From: DSWT01 sp035420085
GTDB taxonomy: Bacteria; Chloroflexota; Anaerolineae; B4-G1; SLSP01
NCBI GenBank assembly: GCA_035420085.1
Contig: DAOLUH010000030.1
Location: 8,493 to 72,492, forward strand
Direction: 5' to 3'
DNA length: 64,000 bases
The notes under the pieces: model-generated
What the model saw: the letters and a program-made list of their open reading frames with translations, nothing else
The model's database searches: none
Told to the model about the DNA's origin: nothing
Shown here: positions 45,891 to 54,403 of the stretch, in pieces
Layout of the letters: every line of letters starts with the position of its first letter
How positions within the stretch are numbered: position 1 is the stretch's first letter
Translations under genes and position numbers: made by a program

Positions 45891-46772
45891 ATGAACGTCG
45901 AGATCATCTATTTCTCCGGTACAGGGAATTCGCTGGCGGTGGCGCGGGAGATTGCCAGAAAACTCGGCGGAACGCTGCACGCTGTCCCGGCGCTGATGGA
46001 GCAGAAGCGCATTGTCCCGCAAGGCGATGTGCTGGGCCTGGTATTTCCCGTTTACAACAAGGGCCTTCCGCTGATCATCAAGCGCTGCGTCGACAAAATG
46101 GCGGGGCTGGAAAACCGGTTTCTGTTTGCCGTCTGCACGTATGGCGACACGATAGGTATGGCTATCCCGCATCTGGCGAAGCTCATTCAGGAGCGCGGGG
46201 GACGCCTGGCCGCCGGATTTGGCGTACACATGCCCTACAATTACCTTACGCCTGCCTTGAAGCTCAAAGGCTTCTTCAGCGCGTTCACGCTGCGGGAAAT
46301 CCCCATGGAAAAACAACAGGCTTTGCTGACGGCTGCACCACAGCGCATTGACGACATTGTCGCGTATGTGCGCGCCGGGAAGTCTGGGGATTTTGAAACC
46401 ACGTCCGACTTTATGACGCGCCTGGCGGATCGCTTCAATCTAAATGAGACGTTCGGAAAATCGACGTGGCTGAAGATTGCGGGCGTGAATGAGCCGACGA
46501 CGCTGTCATTTTTGGAAAGCCGGCAGTTGATGGATCGGGCTTTTTACGCTGACGAACATTGTGTCGGCTGTGGCATCTGCGCCCGGATTTGCCCGGTTCG
46601 CAACATCCGCATGGTGGACAGCAAACCGCAATGGCAGCAACATTGCGAGCAGTGCTTCGCCTGCCTGCAGTGGTGTCCGCAAGCGGCCATCCAGTTTGGG
46701 AACAACACCGCGGGTAAAAAACGGTATCACCATCCCGACGTGAAGCTAAAGGACATGGTGTGGGCACCGTGA
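45891..46772 (+). CDS. EFR1-family flavodoxin-ferredoxin protein
   Basis: A 293-aa protein with a flavodoxin-like N-terminal half (YFSGTGNSLAVAREIA at residues 6-21; PVYNKGLPLIIK near 55) and two [4Fe-4S] motifs near the C-terminus: CVGCGICARICP and CEQCFACLQWCP. This architecture is the EFR1 family, which moves electrons between an FMN and two clusters. It begins three bases after the flavodoxin stop, so the two are co-transcribed. The start lacks a strong ribosome site, consistent with coupling. Confidence 0.9.
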   Translation: MNVEIIYFSGTGNSLAVAREIARKLGGTLHAVPALMEQKRIVPQGDVLGLVFPVYNKGLPLIIKRCVDKMAGLENRFLFAVCTYGDTIGMAIPHLAKLIQERGGRLAAGFGVHMPYNYLTPALKLKGFFSAFTLREIPMEKQQALLTAAPQRIDDIVAYVRAGKSGDFETTSDFMTRLADRFNLNETFGKSTWLKIAGVNEPTTLSFLESRQLMDRAFYADEHCVGCGICARICPVRNIRMVDSKPQWQQHCEQCFACLQWCPQAAIQFGNNTAGKKRYHHPDVKLKDMVWAP

Positions 46773-46923
46773 AAAGGTCTGTGTGGAGAAGAGTGCATGA
46801 CACCGTAGGGACATAACCGGCAGGTTGTGGACGGAATGGGCATCGGCCATTTGCACTGTTCCACATATGCTGCTATCATCTAGCACAAAAGTGCCGGAAA
46901 ACCCATTACACATAGACCTGTCC

Positions 46924-48087
46924 ATGAATGTCAGTACCGCAGCCATCGCCGTCCGCCCCGTCGCCACACGACGGGAGAAGCGCATTTTCCTGCACTTCCC
47001 CTGGGGCATCTACCGGCATGATCCCTTATGGGTTCCGCCGATTCTCACCGAACGCGCCGACCGCCTGAACCCCAAGAAAAACAAGTTGTTCCACACCGGC
47101 AAGATCGCCACGTTCATCGCCTGGGAAGGGTCCAGGCCGGTGGGGACGATTGCGACGGCGATTGATCCCGCCGTCAACGCCAATCAGCATGAACAGGCCG
47201 CCGTGTTCGGCTTCTTCGAATGTGTCGAGAACTACCGTGTCGCGCAGGCTCTGCTGGATCACGCCGCGATGTGGGCGCGCGCGCACGGGATGCGCATCCT
47301 GCGCGGTCCGCAATCTTTCGGCCCCAATGACGAACCAGGGGTGCTGATCGAAGGCCGCGAAACCCCACGCGGTCTGTTGATGAGCTGGTCGCCGCCCTAC
47401 TACCAGACTTTCATCGAACGCTATGGCGTTCAGAGATACCAGGATTCGCTCGCCTACCGGGCCTACCTGGCGAATTACGTGGGCGAGGACGGCGCTTTCC
47501 ACTCCCCACACAACATTGATCAAATAGCCGAATATGTGCAAAACCGTTACAATGGACGGTGCCGTGTTCGTCTGGGGAACCTGCAAGACCTGGACGGCGA
47601 GTTAGAAGTGGCGCGCGACATCTATAATCGCAGCCTGGCAACGTTGCCTGTGTTCACACCGGAGAGACGGGAAGAGTGGCGGCGGATGGCGCTCACTATA
47701 CGCCCCCTCCTGGACCCGGAATTTGCGCCGTTTGTCGAAGTCGATGGCGTGGCGGTGGCGTTCGGGCTGGCACTGCCAGACATCAATCAGGCGCTGCTGC
47801 ACTGTAACGGCCTGCGCGCGCCCTGGGATTATCTCAAATTGTGGTGGTACAGCCGCCATCTTCCCGGCATCAGCTTCAAGATTATGGCGCTGCTGCCCGA
47901 ATACCGGGAACAAGGGTTGGACGCCCTGATTTATAGCCACATCGCCCATACCAGTTTCCGTAAAGGCTATCAATGGATCGACATGTCTTTAACCGGCGAC
48001 GACAACCCGATGACCAACAAACTGGCGCAGCGCATCGGCGCCGTCATCGATAAACGCTATCGCGTCTACGAATTGGCGCTCGAATAG
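46924..48087 (+). CDS. Putative GNAT-like N-acetyltransferase (two-domain, Chloroflexota-type)
   Basis: A 387-aa soluble protein. FLHFPWGIYRHDPLWVPPIL near residues 22-41 and FNDEPG-like FGPNDEPGVLIEG near 140 are recurrent in a family annotated as GNAT-like acetyltransferases of unknown substrate; KIMALLPEYREQGLDALIY near 318 resembles an acetyl-CoA loop with Q/RxxG. An earlier ATG at 46867 is possible, but family alignment from memory favours 46924; neither has a clear ribosome site. The stop codon touches an octamer array. Confidence 0.6.
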   Translation: MNVSTAAIAVRPVATRREKRIFLHFPWGIYRHDPLWVPPILTERADRLNPKKNKLFHTGKIATFIAWEGSRPVGTIATAIDPAVNANQHEQAAVFGFFECVENYRVAQALLDHAAMWARAHGMRILRGPQSFGPNDEPGVLIEGRETPRGLLMSWSPPYYQTFIERYGVQRYQDSLAYRAYLANYVGEDGAFHSPHNIDQIAEYVQNRYNGRCRVRLGNLQDLDGELEVARDIYNRSLATLPVFTPERREEWRRMALTIRPLLDPEFAPFVEVDGVAVAFGLALPDINQALLHCNGLRAPWDYLKLWWYSRHLPGISFKIMALLPEYREQGLDALIYSHIAHTSFRKGYQWIDMSLTGDDNPMTNKLAQRIGAVIDKRYRVYELALE

Positions 48088-48111
48088 GCGAATCAGCGAA
48101 TCGGCGAATCT
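48088..48111. repeat. Octamer array (GCGAATCN), three units
   Basis: GCGAATCA, GCGAATCG and GCGAATCT begin on the first base after the acetyltransferase stop codon. The unit matches the eight-unit array at 27572. Confidence 0.85.
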
Positions 48112-48130
48112 TCCATCAAAGGAATGGCGC

Positions 48131-49528
48131 ATGACGACAACGGGCAATACCGAAAAACTCACGTTCTGGCAAAAGGCTGCTTATGGCATCGGCGAGTTTG
48201 GGAGCGCCGTAGGGCCAGGCACGATCATCCCCTTTTGGTACAGCATCTTCCTCACGGATATCGTGCGTCTGGACTTGAAGCTGGTGAGCCTGTTCTGGGT
48301 GATCGTTACGCTGTGGGACGCTGTGAACGATCCACTGTTCGGCTTCCTTTCGGATCACACGCGCAGTCGTTGGGGGCGACGGCGGCCCTACCTGCTGTTC
48401 GGCGCGGTCCCTTTCGGTGTATTCTTCGCGCTGCTGTGGGTCATCCCCGCAACGCAGAATCAATGGGTGCTCTTTGCCTATTACACGCTTATGTACATTC
48501 TCTACGAAGGGGCGGCGACGGCCATCGGCTGCCCCTACAACGCGATCATGCCGGAGCTGACCCTGGATCCCGACGAGCGCACGTCGTTGGTCACATATCG
48601 CATGGCGGTCTCGATTGGTGCGGGACTGGCAGCGCCGCTGCTGCTGGGACTGGTGATCTTCCCGATGTTCCCCGCGCGTTCGGCGCAGGCGTACCAGACC
48701 ATCGGCGTCATCAGCGGCCTTTCGTTCATCCCGACGATACTGATCACGTTTTTCGGCACCCGCGAGCGCGCCGAATTCCAGGCCGAGAAACCGCTCCCCC
48801 TGCGCGCGGCGATGCGCTTTGTGGCGCGCAACCACGTCTTCGGGTACGCGCTCGCCCTGCGCATCCTCAGTTGGATGCCCGTGGTGATCGTGCAGGCGGT
48901 GTTCGCTTACTACCTCATCTACTGGACCGGGATGACCGAGGATGAGACCTCCATTTTGCAAGGCGTCATCCTGGCCGTGGCACTGCTCTTTTTGCCCGGG
49001 ATCGATTGGCTAGCAAAACGTATGGAGAAGAAAAACGCCTACATCGTGACGACAGTGACCTGGATGCTGGTGATGCTCGCGCTGCTGCCGGTGCCGCAGG
49101 GGGCGAAAGTCCCCGTCTACATCATCGCGGCGCTGGCGGGACTGGGCGTCTCAGCGGCGCACATCATCCCCAACGCGATCACCCCCGACGTGATGGAGGT
49201 GGACGAGCTGATGAGCGGGCGGCGTCAGGAAGGCGCGTATACCGGCATCACGGTCTTCATCGACAAGCTGGCGCGCATGGTGATCCTCGCCTTACTGCCT
49301 GTCGTGTTGAGTTGGGCGAAGTACGTGCAGCCCACCGACGCTGTCCCCTACCCGGCGCAACCAGCGTCGGCGCTGACGGCGCTGCGCATCTTCGTCTCGG
49401 CCGTGCCCGCCGTGGTGTTGGGCATCTCCATCGTCGTCGCCTACTTCTACCCCATCACCCGCGCCAAGTACGCCGAAATCCAGCGACAACTCGCCGAGCA
49501 GCGGGCGGGTAGAAGTCAACGGATTTAA
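48131..49528 (+). CDS. GPH/MelB-type sugar:cation symporter (MFS)
   Basis: A 465-aa protein with about twelve membrane segments. The N-terminal YGIGEFG, then WDAVNDPLFGFLSDHTRSRW (near residues 57-76) with RRPYLLFG is the hallmark of glycoside-pentoside-hexuronide symporters. It would import a sugar or related solute with H+ or Na+. AAAGGA precedes the ATG by seven bases. It lies upstream of a transaldolase-like aldolase, fitting carbohydrate use. Confidence 0.88.
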   Translation: MTTTGNTEKLTFWQKAAYGIGEFGSAVGPGTIIPFWYSIFLTDIVRLDLKLVSLFWVIVTLWDAVNDPLFGFLSDHTRSRWGRRRPYLLFGAVPFGVFFALLWVIPATQNQWVLFAYYTLMYILYEGAATAIGCPYNAIMPELTLDPDERTSLVTYRMAVSIGAGLAAPLLLGLVIFPMFPARSAQAYQTIGVISGLSFIPTILITFFGTRERAEFQAEKPLPLRAAMRFVARNHVFGYALALRILSWMPVVIVQAVFAYYLIYWTGMTEDETSILQGVILAVALLFLPGIDWLAKRMEKKNAYIVTTVTWMLVMLALLPVPQGAKVPVYIIAALAGLGVSAAHIIPNAITPDVMEVDELMSGRRQEGAYTGITVFIDKLARMVILALLPVVLSWAKYVQPTDAVPYPAQPASALTALRIFVSAVPAVVLGISIVVAYFYPITRAKYAEIQRQLAEQRAGRSQRI

Positions 49529-49553
49529 TAGATGCGACGGATTTTTAAACTTT

Positions 49554-49581
49554 CAACGTGCAACCTGTAACGTGCAACTGA
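49554..49581. repeat. Heptamer array (CAACGTG type), four units
   Basis: CAACGTG, CAACCTG, TAACGTG and CAACTGA lie between the transporter and the aldolase, ending six bases before the aldolase ribosome site. Confidence 0.78.
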
Positions 49582-49599
49582 TCTAAAAGGAGGATGATT

Positions 49600-50256
49600 A
49601 TGGCATTGATCTTTGTAGATACGGCAAATCTCGATGAAATCCGCGAGGCGGCGGCGTGGGGGGTGCTGGACGGCGTCACCACCAATCCCACGTTGATGTT
49701 CAAGGCGGGGACCGCCAATCGTAAGGAGCAGACGCTCAAGATCGTGGACATCGTCCAGGGGTCGGTCAGCGCCGAGGTGATCAGCACCGACGCGCCCGGC
49801 ATGATCGAGGAGGCGCGGGAAATCCTCTCCTGGTCGGACCACGTCTACGTGAAAATCCCTACCATCCCGGAGGGCCTCAAAGCGATGCGTGAAATTTCCC
49901 GTTGGCCCAACGGGCGCATCAACGCGACGCTCATCTTTTCCGCCAACCAGGCGTTCCTGGCGGCGAAGGCCGGCGCAAGTTACGCCTCGATTTTCCTGGG
50001 GCGGTTGGACGACGCCGGGCTGGACGGCATGGAGGTGGTGCGGCAGACACGCCAGATCTTCGACAACTACGGCTTCGGCTGCGCGGTGCTGGCGGCGAGC
50101 ATCCGCAACACAGTCCACGTCACGCAGGCACTGCTCGCGGGGGCGGACATCCTCACTATGCCCTTCCCCGTCCTCAAGACAATGATGCACAGCCCCTTCA
50201 CCGACATCGGGTTGCAGCGCTTCCTGGACGACTGGGCCAAGATCGCGGCGAAGTAA
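49600..50256 (+). CDS. Transaldolase / fructose-6-phosphate aldolase-like protein
   Basis: A 218-aa TalC/FSA-family enzyme. VDTANLDEI at residues 6-14, GVTTNPTL at 25-32 and the Schiff-base lysine Lys85 in VYVKIPTIPEGLKA are diagnostic. The length fits the small transaldolase branch. It should interconvert sugar phosphates in the pentose phosphate pathway or cleave fructose 6-phosphate. ATG 49600 is preferred over ATG 49594 because AAGGAGG lies six bases upstream. Its stop codon is one base from a heptamer array. Confidence 0.9.
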   Translation: MALIFVDTANLDEIREAAAWGVLDGVTTNPTLMFKAGTANRKEQTLKIVDIVQGSVSAEVISTDAPGMIEEAREILSWSDHVYVKIPTIPEGLKAMREISRWPNGRINATLIFSANQAFLAAKAGASYASIFLGRLDDAGLDGMEVVRQTRQIFDNYGFGCAVLAASIRNTVHVTQALLAGADILTMPFPVLKTMMHSPFTDIGLQRFLDDWAKIAAK

Positions 50257-50257
50257 A

Positions 50258-50372
50258 ACGTGATACGTGATGCGTGATACGTGATACGTGAGGCGTGAGG
50301 CGTGAGAATTGTCCCCTCACGTATCACGCCTCTCATTTCTCATTTCTCGTTTCTCATCTCTCGTTTCTCATT
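50258..50372. repeat. Heptamer arrays (ACGTGAT and TCTCATT types) with an inverted segment
   Basis: Seven units related to ACGTGAT run 50258-50306, starting one base after the aldolase stop. A complementary segment CCTCACGTATCACGCCTC follows at 50314-50331 and can fold back on it. Then six units of TCTCATT/TCTCGTT run 50331-50372, ending beside the TetR promoter. Confidence 0.88.
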
Positions 50373-50378
50373 CCGTGG

Positions 50379-50419
50379 TATAATGACCGGAGTCAATTAT
50401 GACCAGGGTCAATTATGAC
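50379..50419 (+). promoter_or_regulatory. TetR-gene promoter with tandem operator
   Basis: TATAAT at 50379-50384 is followed by two 16-base direct repeats, each a TGACN4GTCA palindrome plus AATTA spacer: TGACCGGAGTCA at 50384-50395 and TGACCAGGGTCA at 50400-50411. A third TGAC half-site overlaps the ATG (50415). A TetR dimer bound here would block both polymerase and the start, giving tight autoregulation. Confidence 0.75.
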
Positions 50420-51047
50420 GGACAAACCAAACCATACTTCATCCCGTTGGGAACAACGCAAAGAGCGCACGCATCGGCGGCTGTTGGAAGAAGCCGAGCG
50501 CCTCTTCCGCAGCCAGGGCTTCGACGCCGTCACCGTTGAGGAGATCGCTGCCGCGGCGGACGTTGCCAAGGGGACGTTTTTCAACTACTTCGAGAGCAAG
50601 GAGACCCTGCTCGGCGAACTGCTGTACAGCCGCATCCAATCGCTGCTCGCCGCCCCTCCCGCGCCGGAAGCGCCAGCCGACGAACGCATCCGGCTATTGT
50701 TCGAGACGCTCCGTGAGGAATTGACGCCCTATCGCCACCTGGCTCAACGGATGTTCGCGCACGCGATGAAACATCCCAAGCCCGACTATCTCTCGCCTAA
50801 TCAGCCCACAGCAGCATTGGCGCTGGCGGGCTTGATCCGCGAAGGACAGGCGCAGGGCATTTTCCGCCCCGACATCAACGCCGAGTTGGCCGGCGCTTTG
50901 CTGATCATGTACTTCTTCCGCCTGTGCGTCCTGGAGATCGTCACTGCCGAAACGGAACCCGCGAATACCACTATGCCATGTGGACTCGACTTGATTCACG
51001 AAGGGCTGGATTTGCTGTACAGAGGGATGCTGGTGTCATCCCATTAG
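50415..51047 (+). CDS. TetR-family transcriptional regulator
   Basis: A 210-aa regulator. Residues 12-60 hold the TetR helix-turn-helix: ERTHRRLLEEAERLFRSQGF, VTVEEIAAAADVAKGTFFNY and FESKETLL. The C-terminal helical domain (65-205) is the ligand/dimer part and is not diagnostic. There is only a weak AGGG ribosome site, because the operator palindromes occupy the leader. No divergent target gene adjoins; the convergent glycosidase ends 26 bases away. Confidence 0.9.
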   Translation: MTDKPNHTSSRWEQRKERTHRRLLEEAERLFRSQGFDAVTVEEIAAAADVAKGTFFNYFESKETLLGELLYSRIQSLLAAPPAPEAPADERIRLLFETLREELTPYRHLAQRMFAHAMKHPKPDYLSPNQPTAALALAGLIREGQAQGIFRPDINAELAGALLIMYFFRLCVLEIVTAETEPANTTMPCGLDLIHEGLDLLYRGMLVSSH

Positions 51048-51052
51048 TCCCC

Positions 51053-51073
51053 GTCTACCGTCTACCTTCTACC
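51053..51073. repeat. Heptamer array (GTCTACC type), three units
   Basis: GTCTACC, GTCTACC and TTCTACC fill the gap between the convergent TetR and glycosidase genes and end on the base adjoining the glycosidase stop codon (51074-51076, minus strand). The same unit flanks the four-helix-bundle gene at 56.3-56.8 kb. Confidence 0.82.
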
Positions 51074-52882
51074 TCAATACCGCCGCAGCACCAGCGGCAT
51101 GTACACATTGTACAGCCGTTCCACGATGCGGACACTCACCGGCACGACAAACGGACTTTCGGGCACTGCCGCTTCCGATGCCGTGACGGTGACCGTACCG
51201 GTATACAGTCCCACCGGCAGCCCGCGCGGATCGACGAAGACCCGGAACGCGCCAGGGATGAAGGTCGTGCCTGTTTGTGTAGAACTGGTGGGGATGACGG
51301 TCATTGTCAACGTGTCGCTCGCCTTGGCTACCGTCCAATCGAACTCGAAATCACCGGTGTTCTCCACCACCACGGTTGCCGAGACCGGACGGGTGTCGGT
51401 CACCGCCATCATCCAACTCAGGCTGGCGGGACGGACGTCCATCCCCCACGCGCTCCATATCTCCAACGTTAGCGGCACTGCGATCACAGGCGGCGTGACC
51501 AGCGCATCCGCCGAGGTAACGGTGATGACGCCGGTATACGTCCCGGTCAGCAGTTCCCGCGCGTCCACAGTGACCTGGAACGGCTCGCCCGATACACCCA
51601 GTGTGGGCGTGATCGTGAACGGCAATCCTACCGTCGTGGTGACCACATTCCAGGCGAAAGGCACAGCCGTGCTCGACACCGTGACCGTCTCGGTGAAAAT
51701 CGCACGCTCGCGCAAACGTACCGACCAGTTGAATGCTGCTGGCTCGACGACCATCCCCGACGCAACCCAGGAGCGCGGGCGCTTTTCCATCGTCTGTAAA
51801 GCAGTGTAAGACAGGCGGGGCGAAGTGTCCTTGCGCAGGACGGAGAACCAGTTCAAGGGATCGCACGGGGCATACCAGCTTGTCACACTGAAATCCAGGT
51901 TGGAGACAATCATCACGCCCATCCACGGCCAGTTGGCGTCGGCGTAGGCGAACGCGCGCTGCAGGTAGTCGGCCTGCTGCTCTGCCGAGACCTTCTGCCA
52001 CAGAAAGCCGATGTCGTTCCAATAGCTGAGGCATTCCGGGTGGCCTTCCGCAGTCGCGTCCAGCAGCCAGCCGAACTCCGTGCCCCACACTTGTTTATCC
52101 CCGTCGCCGTGGGCGACCATCACAGCGTAGATGTCCTCCGCGCGGCGGAAGTTGAGGATGTTCCAGCCGTACTCCTTATCCTCTGGCGCGCCGCCGAAAC
52201 CGTAATTGTGGATGCTGATGGCGTCAAAATGCCCGGCTAACCCGCTGACGTACATCGCTTCGAGGAAAGTCACGTCATTGATCGAGTGTACGCCATCCCC
52301 GCCGGTGGGCGCAAGACTCCCCGCGACGATGGGGATGGTGGGGTCGCCAGCCTTCGCGCCCAGATAAGCGCGTTTGACCATCTCCGTGTACCGCGCGGGA
52401 TCAAGCGGCTGGCCGGTCCACTGGAAATCGAGATTCGGCTCGTTCCAGATTTCCAGGGCCACGCGATAAGGTATTTTACAAGCCGCGCGTTTTTGGGCGA
52501 TGCGCGCCGCGAGGGCCTGGAAAAGCGCCTGCCAGCCTGCCAGCTCGCTGTCCTGGATCGGCGTCCAGTTGACGTCATCGCGCTCGACGCGCAAGAGCAT
52601 ATTCAGTCCATTCGTACATGCCCAGCCCAACTGTGTATCCACACCGGTCCAGTTGTACGCGCCATTGTGGTTAGGATCAATGTCATCCCAATAAGCGAAG
52701 TACTTAAACCAATCGAAGCCCGCCTCCTTCACCTTCGCCAGGCTGCCTGGCGGATAGGCCAGCATCATTCCATAACCAATGTGCGGCGGAGGCAGCGCCT
52801 CACCAGCACCCACCGGTCGCACGGAAACGCCGGCCAACAGCAGCGCAACGATAACCATCATTCGCCAGATCCTCTTCATCAT
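51074..52882 (-). CDS. Secreted clan-A glycoside hydrolase with Ig-like tail
   Basis: A 602-aa protein with a signal peptide (1-26). A TIM-barrel glycosidase domain (about 30-375) carries Glu148 in EIWNEPN (acid/base) and Glu269 in WGTEFGW (nucleophile), as in clan GH-A families such as GH39 and GH5. Two or three beta-sandwich repeats follow (about 375-585), each with a TGTYTGVITVT or VGLYTGTVTVTA strand pair. It ends with LYNVYMPLVLRRY, an LPLV-type C-terminal motif that may mark surface sorting in this phylum. Polysaccharide cleavage outside the cell is expected. GGAGG precedes tandem ATG codons. Confidence 0.82.
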   Translation of the reverse strand: MMKRIWRMMVIVALLLAGVSVRPVGAGEALPPPHIGYGMMLAYPPGSLAKVKEAGFDWFKYFAYWDDIDPNHNGAYNWTGVDTQLGWACTNGLNMLLRVERDDVNWTPIQDSELAGWQALFQALAARIAQKRAACKIPYRVALEIWNEPNLDFQWTGQPLDPARYTEMVKRAYLGAKAGDPTIPIVAGSLAPTGGDGVHSINDVTFLEAMYVSGLAGHFDAISIHNYGFGGAPEDKEYGWNILNFRRAEDIYAVMVAHGDGDKQVWGTEFGWLLDATAEGHPECLSYWNDIGFLWQKVSAEQQADYLQRAFAYADANWPWMGVMIVSNLDFSVTSWYAPCDPLNWFSVLRKDTSPRLSYTALQTMEKRPRSWVASGMVVEPAAFNWSVRLRERAIFTETVTVSSTAVPFAWNVVTTTVGLPFTITPTLGVSGEPFQVTVDARELLTGTYTGVITVTSADALVTPPVIAVPLTLEIWSAWGMDVRPASLSWMMAVTDTRPVSATVVVENTGDFEFDWTVAKASDTLTMTVIPTSSTQTGTTFIPGAFRVFVDPRGLPVGLYTGTVTVTASEAAVPESPFVVPVSVRIVERLYNVYMPLVLRRY

Positions 52883-52922
52883 CTCCCCACCCCTCCTGAA
52901 AATCCCTGAAGCGTTGTTGCCA

Positions 52923-53279
52923 TCATTCGCCCATTCGTTCGGGTCGCGGAATTAACAGCGCGGATTGATATTCATCGTTGTGCGTTTTCAGGATCGTTTC
53001 CGCCTCGTCTGGCGTACAGCCGAGCAGCAGCTTGAGTTCCGCGTCGCGCTTCAGCGCATCCACCGTACAGACGATGGCGGTGACGCGCCGCTCCGGCAAG
53101 CTGCCCACCCACACATCCACACCGCCGCCATCAACGGTCTGCGTGCCATCAAGGTAGCCATAATCCAGAGGATAGATGAACTCCGGATAACGCGGGTGCG
53201 CCGTCCCCTTCGGGCGGTCAACGACGATCCGATTTTCCGCAACCCAATCATCCAAACGCATCCAGAACTCACGCTGCAT
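52923..53279 (-). CDS. Small inorganic pyrophosphatase-like protein
   Basis: A 118-aa protein that matches the core of soluble family I pyrophosphatases: DRPKG (Lys24), YPLDYGYLDGT (residues 36-46) and VDGGGVDVWVG with aspartates 50 and 55, equal to the metal-binding DGxxxD pair. The usual DxxDxK segment near the C-terminus is replaced by KRDAELKLLLG, and the protein is about 55 residues short, so activity is uncertain. It lies just downstream of oleD; OleC releases pyrophosphate, so a clearing role is plausible. GAGGAG precedes the ATG. Confidence 0.75.
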   Translation of the reverse strand: MQREFWMRLDDWVAENRIVVDRPKGTAHPRYPEFIYPLDYGYLDGTQTVDGGGVDVWVGSLPERRVTAIVCTVDALKRDAELKLLLGCTPDEAETILKTHNDEYQSALLIPRPERMGE

Positions 53280-53294
53280 ACTCTCTCCTCGTGT

Positions 53295-53322
53295 TCGTAG
53301 AACGAATTGACAATTCGTTCTA
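53295..53322. repeat. Perfect palindrome GTAGAACGAATTG/CAATTCGTTCTAC
   Basis: Two 13-base arms separated by one base lie between the pyrophosphatase gene and oleD and run into the oleD stop codon. Coordinates may be off by two bases. No T-run follows, so it is classed as a palindromic repeat rather than a terminator. Confidence 0.6.
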
Positions 53323-54399
53323 CAAATCGCCGCGCCGCACCCACGCTACGACGCGCGCTGTCACTTCCGCCATATTCCGTCGCGGGACGTAGCCAAAATC
53401 GCGCCGGGCGGCGGAGATGTCGTAGTAGTGGCTCTGCGCCAGTTCACTGGCGATGAAGCGCGTGAGACGCGGCTCGCCAGGACGATGTAAGGCGCTGTGG
53501 AGCTTCTCCAACACGGCGCCGGCCGCACGCGCTGTCTTCAGCGAAAGGCGCAGACGCGGTTCGGGCAGGTCGAGCGCGCGCAGCAGGGCGCGAATCCACG
53601 TCCAGAGATTCACCGGCTCGCCCTGGCTGATGAAGTACACGCGCCCGTGGCCCGGCGGCCCATCCAGCGGGGAACCGGGCGTCAGCGCGTCGGCGGCGAG
53701 GAGGTGAGCGCGCGCGGCATCTTCAACGTCGGTGAGATCAACCTTGTTCGTCCCATCGCCCACCTGGGGCAACAGGCCAGTTTTGGCGCGGGCCAGCAGG
53801 CCGGGCAGCAGGTGATTGTCGCGCGGCCCGATGATGAGGTGCGGGCGCAGCGAAACCGTCAGCAGGTCTGGGCCGTGCGCCGCCGTCACCGCTTGCTCGG
53901 CGATGGCTTTGGTGTGCGGATAGGGGCTTTCGTAGCGAGCAGGATAGGGATACGATTCGTCCACGCCCTCGTGCGGCGCGCCGTCGAAGATGACGCTCGG
54001 CGAGCTAGTATAGATCAGCTTGGGCACACCGTTGGCGGTGCACGCAGCGATCACGTTTTGCGTCCCGACGACGTTCACGCCGTAGAAGTCGTCCCACGGC
54101 CCCCACATCCCGGCTCTGGCGGCCACGTGGAAGACGACGTCCATGCCCGCACACGCGCGTTTCACGGCTTGGGCGTCCTGCAAATCCCCACGCACCACCC
54201 GAACGCCGAGCGCCTCCAGCTCGGGATACGCCCCGCGCGCAAACACCGTCACCGCATCGCCGCGCGCCAACAACTGCTCGACGATGTAGCGTCCCAGAAA
54301 ACCTCCGCCGCCAGTCACAAGATTTCGCAGACCGGCTACTGGATGCTGGATGCTAGATGCTGGATGCTGGATGCTGGATGCTGGATGCTCGTTACCCAT
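53320..54399 (-). CDS. oleD: OleD-like NAD(P)-dependent 2-alkyl-3-ketoalkanoate reductase
   Basis: A 359-aa extended short-chain dehydrogenase. VTGGGGFLGRYIVEQLLARG (residues 28-47) is the NAD(P) loop; Tyr160 and Lys164 in YPHTK are the catalytic pair after the TSSPSV serine. Next to oleC, it should reduce the beta-keto acid made by OleA to a beta-hydroxy acid. The first 27 residues are odd: HPASSIQHPASSIQHP is the translation of a heptamer array, and no ATG lies closer to the Rossmann strand. The true start may be ATG 54399, which lacks a ribosome site, or a non-ATG codon near LVTGG. Confidence 0.85.
   Translation of the reverse strand: MGNEHPASSIQHPASSIQHPVAGLRNLVTGGGGFLGRYIVEQLLARGDAVTVFARGAYPELEALGVRVVRGDLQDAQAVKRACAGMDVVFHVAARAGMWGPWDDFYGVNVVGTQNVIAACTANGVPKLIYTSSPSVIFDGAPHEGVDESYPYPARYESPYPHTKAIAEQAVTAAHGPDLLTVSLRPHLIIGPRDNHLLPGLLARAKTGLLPQVGDGTNKVDLTDVEDAARAHLLAADALTPGSPLDGPPGHGRVYFISQGEPVNLWTWIRALLRALDLPEPRLRLSLKTARAAGAVLEKLHSALHRPGEPRLTRFIASELAQSHYYDISAARRDFGYVPRRNMAEVTARVVAWVRRGDL
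54340..54388. repeat. Heptamer array (TGGATGC), seven units, inside the 5 prime end of oleD
   Basis: Seven gapless copies of TGGATGC (one is TAGATGC) overlap the start of the oleD reading frame. On the coding strand three units make 21 bases, giving a repeated seven-residue peptide. Confidence 0.9.
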
Positions 54400-54403
54400 A
54401 ACC

